Part shown: in pieces, positions 26,201-38,200 of the stretch
How positions within the stretch are numbered: the first letter of the stretch is position 1
Layout of the letters: every line of letters starts with the position of its first letter
Assembly: GCA_013396525.1 (NCBI GenBank)
Contig: VWYX01000850.1
Coordinates: 92,790-156,789, forward strand
Direction of reading: 5' to 3'
DNA length: 64,000 nt
DNA from: Chaetorhynchus papuensis
Taxonomy: Eukaryota > Chordata > Aves > Passeriformes > Rhipiduridae
The notes under the pieces: model-generated
Told to the model about the DNA's origin: nothing
Seen by the model: the letters and a program-made list of their open reading frames with translations, nothing else
Database searches by the model: none
Position numbers and translations under genes: made by a program

Positions 26201-29200
26201 GTTCTGGAAGCCTAACCCTATTTATTGTGAATACAGTTTCACTGCAGCTGAGTTCAAAATGTTCATGCCCATAACTGATGAACATGGGGATCAGCAGCAG
26301 ATTGCCCTTTGCCTTGGGAAAATCTTTATGTAAAGGAAGGGTAGAGCAGGGGGAGATGCAGCACTGGAATGTAGAGCTGGCAACAGATGTACCAGCAGGA
26401 ATTTAAAGGAAGGTCTCTAGGCTACTGGCATCTAGACTAAACCCTCCTGGATTTATGTAAAAGATACTGATTTTTGGGGCAGTGAAGAGACAAATTAATA
26501 AGGCAGTTTCATTTTTCTGCCAGCTATTTTGCTTAAAAAATGTAATTATGACTTTTCTCTTGACCAGAAGAGAAACAGTACCTGAGAAATCTCAGTTTTT
26601 ACAGTACCTGAGATTTAGACAAGTTACTGGGCAGCGAAGGACCAAACACCTACTAATGGGATCCTGAAACCCTCATTTTCAAGTATTCAAGTAAATTCAG
26701 CTATTGAATAGAAAATTTCAGCAGTGAGATATTTAATGACATCTACAGAAAAAAAAAGTAAAACCCCCTTATAACTCAGCACCATCTCTTGTTCGCCTTA
26801 GTGAGAGATAAATGAAAGTGCCATCAGCTATGGGCTGAACTGCTGACCACAGTGTCAGCCACACAATGAAGTAGGAGACAGGTCATGAGCAATGACCTTC
26901 TGGGGAAACATGAGGCACTGCAGGTGAAAGGCTCAAAGGCACTGGGAAGGAACAAACTGCGCTGGGCTGCAACACAAACTGCTCCCGGGCAGCAGAAGAA
27001 GCAGCAGAGATCCCCACGTGCCTACGGTATCCCGTGCAAAGAAACGTGGCTTCCTCGGCTGTGGCGTTACCGCTCCCCCAGGAGAGCCCCCCTGCCTCAC
27101 CTTTCCGTGTCTTCTCCTCCGGTATCTGGAGCGCTGCCGAGGGCTGCGCTGCTCGGACTCTCGTCTGTGCCGCGCTCAGTCTGGAGAAGAGGCTTTGTGT
27201 CGGACCCAGGGCTGCGTGGCCCTGCCACACAGCTGTCTGACACATCTTGGCCATCTGAGGAGCCGGCAGGCTGACTGGCTGCAGCAGCAAAAGGAGGTGG
27301 AAGTGGAGGTGGAGGAGGGGCAGCGGTGGGAGGAGGGGGCACAACAAGCTTGCTTGACTGCACTGCGTCCTCCATTTCAAAAATTACCACGGAAGGTTGC
27401 TCAGGCTTGAGTTTTTCTGCCTTCACTTCCAAAGTGTCAGCTGCCGCACCCGAGGGGGAAGAAGCAGCCCCATCTGGTGCTGTTCGTGGGGCTGACTGTT
27501 TCCCAGGTTTTTTCTTGCCCCTGGGAGTCCCTGATGTGCCAGATTTGCTGGAAGTCTCCTTAGAGGCTTTGGGATGAGATGATGTGGATGAAGGAGATGG
27601 TGATGAAGAAGACTTGGAGACTGGTAGTTTTTTTGCATGAGAGGAACCAGCTAAAACAAGAAAAGAAAAGGCATTTTACAGTCTTGCAATTGTATGATTT
27701 TTGCACTGTATTTTCTGCATGGATTGACTTGTGTTGGTCTTTTAAGAATGAAAAATGTAAACTTGATACATCTACAATACTTCATGTAAATTCTTGAGAT
27801 GATTAAATGTTGTAGTTCCAATTTCACCTTTGTGGTTGGAGACACAGAAATGATGAACACTTGCCCAAGAACAGCAGAGAGGACCAACCTTACAAATGGG
27901 TAAAGAGTTTGTTTCAAGCATTCTGCATTGGCCTATTACACCTTGCCTGGACATCACCTAAGAAGTCCACTACTTATTGCAAAAATATGTGTAGTGTCCT
28001 TGTTAAAAAAAAAAGCTCGCTGGCAGAGAAAACTGCCTGACCCTTCCTACTACATGAATTTTTGGTCTGATCACTGTGAAAATCCTGTGATTTTCCTTAT
28101 ACTTTTCAATGAACATCTGAGCACTGTTACTGAGTATCAGACAAATACCTTTCACAATGTTATGGCAACTGGTGTCCTCCTACTTAATGACAAACAGCAG
28201 AGGGGCAGCAAAACAAGGTATATTTTCAAGTCCAGCAGGGTATGTCCACAAAAGAGAGGCAGAAACCACTTCTGTCATTCTGCCCATTTGACCTCCAGAA
28301 GGGAGGAGGCACTGAAGGCCTCCTGTATGTACTGGAGGTCTTCATCTTACCAGTGACCACCTCGGGCAGTCTTGAAAATGTAGTGAAACAAGGTTTCGAC
28401 AGCAGCCGTACAAGCCGTGGCTGTTTAATGCTGTGACACTCCCCATGCTGAAGCATTTATGTATAATGCCCAAGTTCACTAGAGAGTTCAGCTAGTCTGC
28501 ATGCCCATGTGCATTCCAGACACATTTTTAATTGGTGGGTTAATGCACCCATCACCTTAGATGGGAGCTTCAAACTTATCACTTTCATTTAAAAAGCAGT
28601 AAAAATGACAACCATCTGATGGTTCAGCCCTTTTCATCAAAATGCATCCAACTCAAACACTTCTGATGGAGTAAAAATTCATTAACTACCAGAGAAAAAA
28701 TGAAAGTGTTATGAAGTTACACAGCAGCCTTCTGGCTAAGCTTACTTTGTAAAACAGAAAGCTGTAATAGAAATCTGCTGAAAAGCCTACTTTACTTATA
28801 GGCATTTAAATAAAAACAACCCCCAGCAGATTAGGAGAGAATCAAAGTGCAGATACTAGCCATAGGAAGTTCACAATACAAAAATAGTTCTCACAGTGAG
28901 ACAGTTATCAGGCTCAAAGATGGAAACTAATTTGAAAGACACATTTTACCATTCTCTTCTGTGGCTGAGTGTTATGGTTTATAAACATCTAGAGTGCTGT
29001 GAAGCTTTCAGTACATGAAAAAATCTGAAAAAAATCCATAGACATTTCAGGCATATCACTGTTCCTCTTTGTTCTCCAAGGTGACTGTAGAGGGCACTGT
29101 CCTGATCTTACTGATCCTGCAGTAGGATCAGGACAGTGATCTTCCCACATCAGGTACAAATCACTCAATTTACCAGCAAAACAAAATGAAGGAGAAAAAT

Positions 29201-32200
29201 GGCACGGGCAGAAGTTCATAATTACAGTAGAAACAGATGGTGGCTCCAACCTGCATATTATTTAACAGAAGTCTTACTGAGTAGGTGGATGGTAGAAGGA
29301 AAAGGCTCTGGTTCTGATCCACTTCAGTGCAGGCTGGAGGTCAACAGAACCAGCTACATGCTTACACTTAAGAACTGCAGCAGAATACAAATATGTGGCC
29401 ACACAACTGTGGCTGGGAAAATGTCAAAACATGTTTCCATTGTAAAAATCCTTACATTATTCTCAGAACCTTTCTGGACCAGCAATTAGATACAGAAACT
29501 TAAAAGATTTCTCCCACAGAAAATGCCCCTACGTGTCCACACGGGTCAGAAGTGCTATTGCTGTTGTTGTTTCTGACTGGGCTGGCTAACAATTTTCTGT
29601 CATGCCTCTGTTTCAATAGAATATTTAAATTCTGATTAACAGAAAAATTTAACGGCTGTTGTTTGCCTTCTGGCATACATCCATGCCTAGATTTAAGTCC
29701 CATTCTCCCAGTTCCACTATTTCAGTATGGAAACCTGCTGTGTTGGCCTCAGGAGAGCCATGGCTCAGTTGTTACTCATATTCCACTCCTCTTTCATGGG
29801 ACTTGATCACTGGCTGCATCATGTGCTCACTTTCATGGGGATCTGACAAACCTCTGGTACTAATACTGTTCCAAACCAGCTCTACTTACTTAGTACTGCC
29901 CCACTTTGAATGAAAACAATGTATTTTTAATGTTGAAAGAAACTACCAGTAGAATAAGGGATAGATGTGGAGATATTTTACAGCTGTATGGTCTCAAGCA
30001 TTGCATGACATTTCAGCAAGGCAACAGAAGCAAATAGAAGACAATTTGGATCCTGGATGTATTTTAATCTAAAAAGTCAGATACCTGACAGCTTATTACC
30101 AACCACTGGTATAAACATTTCTTTGTGTGATGGATTGTTTTATTTCTGAAAGGTCTGCTGCTATAAGGTTGCTTCACCCAGGAAGAGCTGAGTTTTCCAG
30201 CTACATGTGAAATACAAGCAGCAAATTCTAGATTTTCAAAATGTTTATTCTTGTAATCGTCTGATGTAGTAGGGACAGTTAATACCAAGTTAATGGGTAT
30301 TTTATGGCAAAGTTATTACTGTAACTCTAGAAGTCTTGCAATGTTTTCAAACAGTCCTCTTCTGTATGCTTCAAACACAAAACGTGCCAAAATGTACAAG
30401 CTGTGAAGAGAAATACTCGCAGAGAAAACGAGGGACTGGAGGGCTTTCAAAGACAGACAGAGATTGAAAACACAAGGCTTGTATAAGTTTGCCAATACGT
30501 ATATGGAGCCCATTCATCACAATACTGCTTTGTTCAAATTATATGTGGATGTTTTAATTTTGGTCACTGTCTACACTGCAACCATTCAAACTCATGCTCA
30601 GTACCTTAGGAGCATCCACCTATAGTCTTTAATCTTGCATCACTGCTGAATTTTGGTTTAATAGCGTGGTGATAAACACATGTGCTATGTGCCTGATGAT
30701 TGATATTTTCCTTTTCCAGTATATACTTAGAATCACAGCACCTGAGGGAAGCCTGATCATTTCTAATGGCTGTAAATATATTTTTTTTCAGCTAAGCCAA
30801 CTGCTATTCAACAGTCTTTAAGATGTCTTCATGGTTTTATTCTTAACCTCTTTGTGATCTTGTAATATTGTCAAATTAATTGGAATAGTTGATATTTCCA
30901 GTAGAAAGTTACAGCAACACCAAAGTAGTTTTACTTAGGGGCAACTCGTGCTTGGTTTCAGAAGTCACCTTCTTCCCTGATGATTCTTGAGCACTTCTCT
31001 GGGTCATTTTGTTGCCAGCTTTCACACTTGAACTGGGAATTCAGTGTTGTCTCTGATGTGCTTGGTGCACACAGGTTAATTCAACAGCGAGGGGGTCTGT
31101 GTGTTGTTTGGGGGGTTTGTGGCCAGCAGAACCAGAGCTCAGCAGGAAGCTCTCTACAAACACCCGTGGCATGCTCTCCAGGACCCCTGCTACGCACCGA
31201 GGCACGAGTTACGGCAGGACCGAGCCAAGCACCCCCATGCACATGCACCCACCGCAGCTGCACTGCATGGGCAGTACTCACCAGCTTCTCGATTTGCACT
31301 GGCACCTGCTGGCTTGGGCGGCGGGAGAGGAGGCTGCTTAGCAGGAGCCTTTCCCTTTTTTTTAGCATGAGGTGCTTCGTTACCCTTATGGCTGGTGGTG
31401 GTGGTGGTGGAAGCAGCAATGGCATTTTTTGGTGGTAGCGGAGCTTTTTTAGGTTTAGGCTTAGGCTTAGGTAGTGGTGGAGCATGGGATGTCGGTATTT
31501 CTGGGCAGTGATCAGTGCTCTCTATGGATAAGAAAGTGAACAGAAGCCAACTGACACAGACATACACCACGTAAATTCAACAGCAAGCCTCACAACAGTG
31601 ACTACTTCTGCTGCTTGAGCTCTTGGGAATCAGGAGAGACTTCACCTTCTGCCTCTTAATGAAGAACTGCCTTAGAAGAAAATTACTGTTCATCTCCACT
31701 CAAGACCTTCTCATGGAAAATATTTACCTGGAACTTCTCTCAGACACATCTATTCTAGACCTCCAAGGATCAGCCTTTACATTCAGTATCCCCTTGTTTA
31801 GTTTGAAGCCAGCGCTCTAGTTTGGAATGCTATTTACTTCTCTAACAAATCTCCTGAGCTTCTTTTCAACCCTACCCACCCCAAGATCAACAGGCTGTAA
31901 AACTCAGATTCATGTGAACCTGAATGTGAACAGGGCCATTCTCTCAGCAACAGGCTCAAACATGACTACGCAGTGGAAATTTTCCAGATTTTCCCCTGAA
32001 ACAACCCATTCTTCTGAGCTGCACATTGCTTGCTCTCAGCAACTTTATTTTGGGTAACTTCCTCAGGGTATTTCTACTCTTCAGAAACAAATGAAGTTAA
32101 ATAAGATAGGATATCATTTGGCATGGAAATGCTCTCCCCTCCTGCAGGTTCTTTGGGTACTGTTACACAACTGCACTTTCAAGAGGCAAGCGTTCATTAG

Positions 32201-35200
32201 TCAGCAGGAATTTGGTTTTCATCTACATTGTGCTGTGCAATAGGAATGGCTCTGCAGAACGAAAGAGGTAGCACTGAGGACCCAATATCCACAATCTGCA
32301 TCTCAGGAGACTTGACTTTGGACTGTCTTCAGGCTAGTTCTGTGGATTGCATGACTAGTGGTGGAGGGAATACAAGTTCCTCAGTGCATCTTTTGGTTTA
32401 GTTTCATCCAGAAGAAATCTGGTTTGTTTGCAGCCTGCAAACCAACAAAGGGTGAGTGGAGATGACAAAGAAATTAACTTCAGAAGTGCATGCCTAATGC
32501 CAGCTGTAATGTTAATGTAGGTGAGCCATTTACAGTTGACATACAATTTTGCAACGTAATCACTATGGCTGTAAAACTTGGTGTTCCCAGGAGGGAAGAG
32601 CTAAAGCTCCCAGGAGGGAAGAGCTAAAGCTCCCAGATGAGAAGAGCTAAAGTTCCCAGATGAGAAGAGCTAAAGTTCCCAGATGGGAATCTTTATCTAT
32701 TCAATTAAACCAATTCTGTGCCCATTTGGTCTCAAGATAGCCTTCCCAAACCTTTCTGAAAAAGGATATTACAGAAACAAGAGCATTCCATCAACATCAT
32801 ATAGGCTTTGTTTGCCCGTTACTAAAAACTACAACTAGGGAAGAAAGAAGACAAGCAAATACTGCGAAGACTTTTAACAGTCTCTTCTATCACTCAAGGG
32901 AAAACCATTGGATTTATTGCAGTATGTTCCTATTAGAGCCTCACTCTTAACACACATTAAATGGACGTTCTCATCTCTCTTCTTTCCCACATAAAAGATT
33001 CCCAAGAGATAAGCAACACATTTTAATTTTAAGATTAGTAGATGAAAAACAAATAATGTGTTAGACAGCAAAGACATTCTTCCTCTCAGAAACAAAGCCT
33101 TTCCAACTTCTAGCTTAAGGCTTGTTAACGTGAACCTGATGCATCACCTGCAGTTAATAAAAGCAACATGCACACGTGTCTCTTCATGAACGGAAGGAAT
33201 TAACTGTCCGGTGTCTTCCTCCTTTATTTCCAGCCTATTATAGACTAATATGCTTTTGCTAAAGCTTTGAAAGACCCATGTGATAGAAACCTTTCACAGC
33301 TTTCAAACAGACTCTTTTGAGCACAGATTCCTGTACCGTCTCTTTGTTTTCCATAGAAAGACTTCTGATGGAGAAAGAAACATGCTTATTTGTTACATCG
33401 TGATCTCCTCTTTTACAACAAGTGTCTCCTTCTGAAATTCTACCTACCTTCATTCAAAGTTAAAATGCTGACATAATTCTGAAAAAGCAGGACATTTTAA
33501 AATGTGAAGTCCATTAATAACAAATATGGCAAGAGAAGATATGATTTTATATTTTGAAGATCCTGAAGGACATGATGCTCAGAAATAATTATAAGTGTTA
33601 ACAATTCTTTGCTATACATCTTAAGGATCCATAACGCTAAAATTTTATCTACTAATAAGAAAGCATTTAAAACTTGTTCACTTATACACCATTACTGTGT
33701 TTTGTTTCGGGTCATTAGTAGAGAAAACATTAAAAACAGAATGATAACCTAGAAAAAGCAATATACCATTCACCATATTCTAAAGTAATAACAGACAATC
33801 TACATTAAACTATATAACTAATTAAATAATGTATATCAGAATGTATCTTCTGAATCAGGAAGAAAGTACAAAATAAAACAAAATATAAGGCTAAAGCTAC
33901 ATTTATTTGTAAACAAACACATCCTAGTGACAACCAACTGATAATTTTTGATTTTTCTTTAGACAAATACCTAAAAACTATAAACAAAAACTAAAACTGG
34001 AGCAATTCATTCACGTCAAAGTTCTTGCTTGCAGACTTCAGTTGTGATTAAAACTGGCAATTCATATAGCATTTATTTTAACAGAATTGCCTTGCCATCA
34101 CTGGGACACTATCTCTGTCTAAGACAGCTCTTTTCGTACTGTTATGTACCTCATTCCAAAGACTGGCAGACTCCTGCAAAGCTGCATCCTACCTGCTCAG
34201 ACAGTTACACCTCTCATCCAGTCTTGACTGCCCCTTGATTACATACACGCCCTTTTCTTGGCCTTGACCAGCAAACCCTTTTACTCACAGCCAGGAGGAA
34301 ACCTGTGGTGAAGATTACTGCCTTTGACCATATCATTCTTCCTGGCATCTTACTGGCTTCTACCTTTGTTAGCTTCATTTTTTTGTGAAACTGTTGGTCT
34401 GATTTTGCCCATAGTACGTTTTGCTCAATTACTTGAGACAGAGATTTCCAGTTCCCACCTGACCAGTCCATTATATCAGCTTTTGACAGTGACAAGCTAA
34501 GTTTGAAGCAGATGCTTTTCATTGTTTTTCCTCTGTTAAGCCTCAGGCTTTGTGAACATTCACTGACTGTCCTCCCTCAAAATCCCCTCTGCTCTGATGC
34601 CAAAGCTGACAATATCTAGGCTGCCAGTATTCTGCTTTTTATCTTGGTCTGGTGTCCTCTTGTTTTCAAGTGCCTGATCATAGTGCCCTTTCTTTTACTG
34701 CAAGTCCCTTGGAAAATTTTTGTGGTTCTCTGCATCCATGTAAGATGCCATAAAAAATGTCTGGTACATACAGTAACACTGGAGTAATACAAATAACTAA
34801 TAACTGCAACAGTGGCTTGATCCTGAACAGTGACAGGGATGGTCTGATGTCTGCAAATGGCTACAGATACAATTATATTGTAATTGTACCTCCCTAACAT
34901 AATTCTGCTTGAATATTGACCCTTGGTCTTCATGCCTGCTCTTTCTTTTGCCAAAACAAGGAGGCATCTGAATCGGTTCAGACCCATCTATTTGTTCAAA
35001 CCAATCCCCCAGGTGCCTCCGTACCAGCTGCAACACACTTTTATTGGTGTTGTTTTTCTTAATTTAGACATCTGTTCATCAAGAACTGACCTTTTAACAA
35101 AAGGTCTCCAAAGCACATCAGATGGGAATATCTTTTATCCACTGCTGCCTTGATGGAAATATCTGCTGTAAAAGCAACTTGCCTATAAATTACTTCTTTA

Positions 35201-38200
35201 ACAGGAAAGCAAATGTTAATATCTCATTAAGGATTTGGATCAATAATATGTTTATGTTTAGAATAAATTTTCCAAAGGCCAGATTTGCAAGAAAGCTTAC
35301 TTTCAAACCAGATTTTCTTGTTTCTAGAAATTGTGATTGGGGCCAGACTCTTAACAAAGCTCTGTTCTCATGTAAACACTGAAATGATGGTCAGGGTTAC
35401 AAAGTACTCAGCATACACCAGCTCTTGTGAGGACTCATCAAGTCTGCAAGACAAGACTTTCAGAGAGATACCAGTGTGCCACATGCACTGGAAAATGAGA
35501 TTACTTATTTTGCAAACTAAAAGTGGGACCTTTTGCAAATTTTGCAAATTCTGGACCATATGGACCTATGAAAATCCTGGGCATATTTTCAGAAGCTAGG
35601 TTGCAAAATACAAGAATTTTTTCTTTACTTCTGTGAACTTCTAAGGAACAGAAGGCCAGAGCTTTTCTGCCCAAGGATTTTGTCATACAGCACTGGTATT
35701 TTCGTTTGTACAGCTCGAGCAGTGTCATGGAGCTACCTCACAGAAAACCAGCAGTGCTGCAGCACAAGTGTATGAACTCCATCAACTGCAAAGCACCCTC
35801 CTCCCAGAAGATGAACACAACACACTGGAGAAACACTATGTAAAATGAAAGTTGGAAGTAATGTATGTTTGTTGTCTTTTGCAGGATGACTCCCTGCACA
35901 ATGAAACTCTGTAAGAGTTCTTCAGATCGTGAGTTTCCAGACTATGCAGAGAGCTTTGTTTTGATTAATCAAAATCCAGGAAGCTGTCAGTCAGGAACAG
36001 GACACAGGACAAGACAAGGTGTCTTTTGTCACTTTTTTGGGCTCATTGATTGTGCTGATGCAGGTGGTCAACTCAGACAAATCCTTTCATAAACTTCAGA
36101 TTTAACCAGCTCCATTTTTTGTTCCTGCTATTGCTAGTAAATTCTGTTCAAGAAAAGACCCATTCTAATTGTTAGAAAGCTTCCTTTAATTTCCACTCTA
36201 ACTGTATTTCAAGCCACTGTTTATTCCTTTCTACTTGTGCCAGCACTGTCCTTTAGCCATGCTCTCTCCTGGCTGTTTACCAACTCGCAACATTCATCAA
36301 ATGCACTCAGGCTCTCTCAGGCTCTGTTTTGCTAGATTGAACCAGGACAGCTGCCTCACAATGCTGTTTGCAGCTCTCTCTGCAGTTTTGAATTCATCCT
36401 TCTTGAAGAAGGATAAACAGATCTGCACATCTGCAGACTTCTAGATCATACTGACTCTGTAATTTCAACAGCACCACGTGCAAGAGGCCTTAGAGACAGT
36501 GTAGAAAACAGGAAAGGGGAGAAAGGCACAGGTGAAACATCTCACCTAAAGCAACAACATTCAGGTATTTTGCACTAGTTTCAAGATTTAAAAGGTAAAA
36601 AAACCACCTGACTATCATTTGACATTTTTAACTGCCCGATCTTTGTGTAAGAAGTAAACTGCTAAAAAAAAAGAGAGAATGCCTAAGATATATTCACTGT
36701 CAGCTGATCTATGAGAATCTTGGAAGGTGGAAGGCCTGTAGGTTTCTACATTCTCTTCTACTTTCTCTAAAGATATGTCCAAATAATTGAGTAGTTAGTT
36801 CAGTAAAATAATGTACACAATCCTAATTCTGGAGCCACATTAGGATATCTTCCTATAACAAAAACCAAAACAAACAAACCAACTTTACAGGTCAGGAGCT
36901 TTCTTCAGGCACTCAGTTTTTGTGGGTGAAAGCCCATGCCTCTCACATCACCCTACCAGCATGAGCCAGCCCTGCTGACTTAGTGGACAGGCTCTGGCCA
37001 AAGGCAGCTTTGTCTAGAGTAGCTTTCCTTTTAAGAAGACTTGGATTCAGCCTCATTTACATAGTTCAGGTGATGAATTGAAGATATACTATTCTTAGAA
37101 GAACTGGTTTTAGCCAGCAAATAACTCAGCTGGAGTGAGAGATCCTTAGGGAGTCAGGCAAAAAAGGCCACAACCTTTCATGTGTGCTGCTCACATCAAT
37201 GATCTGCAGAGCTCAGGAGTGTAGGAAGCCAGCCAGGCACACAAGGGGGACGAAAGTCTGCCTCGTTTCTCACAGTGACTGGTTTGCAGGTTTGATCTTC
37301 TGAGACAAAGCAGGCTCCTGTCTGAGACCCTGGGAGATGAGGGTTACTTATATTCAAACAGGTTTTGTTCTGCTTTGGGGAAATAAAGAGAAGATCTCTG
37401 AGAAAAGGAACCTAAAAAAATTGACTTTGAAGAACATTTCTTGGAAGACAAACTAAAGCATTAGAGAGCAATGATGCATGGTCATAAGACCAGAGTTTGT
37501 GCCTCCAACCTTCTTTTCTTTGGTTACCCATAAGAGAAAGAAAAGATTAAATTTAATGGCAGATTTAAGGAGAGCAGACAAAATATAGAGGAAAGAACCT
37601 GTAAACCCAACATACTAAGACCTGGAACCTTTGCCAACTCTTATATGAAAGTTAGCCTCTTGGGGAAAAAAATATGCATATGTAGCCCAATAATTCATTT
37701 GGAAACAGAACTAAAACCTGTTTCCTTCACTCATGTTTACTTCATACAGGAGGATACCTGAGAGGATCAATCTCCCATAAATGGCCCAGGAACATTCCAG
37801 AAGCTTATGCCCCATATCACCCAAAGCACCTGTAACAGAGCTCTGGCTTTCTGCAATGCAATTATTTATCAAAGCAGCACCTAACACACCTGACTGATGG
37901 TATGCAAAACAGAACTTACTATTTTTTTTCCAGGCAGCCTCTTGCTGATGGTTACTGAACCTTTCACTTCTTCAAGCCCAAGCTAAATAGGAAATGTGGA
38001 ATCTGCCAGAATAATTAAAAGATTTAGCTTGCTTTGACAAAAATGAGTAAGAATGAAGTTTAAAAACTGAACTTAAATACAAATAAGGGGTTCTCTCATA
38101 AATCTGTGTTCCAGAGACATCTTGGGAGTGTTGAAAGGAGAAGAACATCTCTGACACAGTATCTGGAGGCTTTACAATGTGCAGCATGCATACTGCATCA

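Noticed and set aside
26883..27410. Several 110-165 codon frames on both strands around 27.1 kb
   Set aside because: They are shadows of the GC-rich PHACTR2 exon 27101-27650. Only the frame giving EKLKPEQPSVVIFEMEDA fits the family and the splice phases.
30980..31485. Frames of 80-152 codons on both strands over 31.0-31.5 kb
   Set aside because: They overlap the Pro/Lys-rich PHACTR2 exon in wrong frames; long proline/glycine repeats keep alternative frames open.
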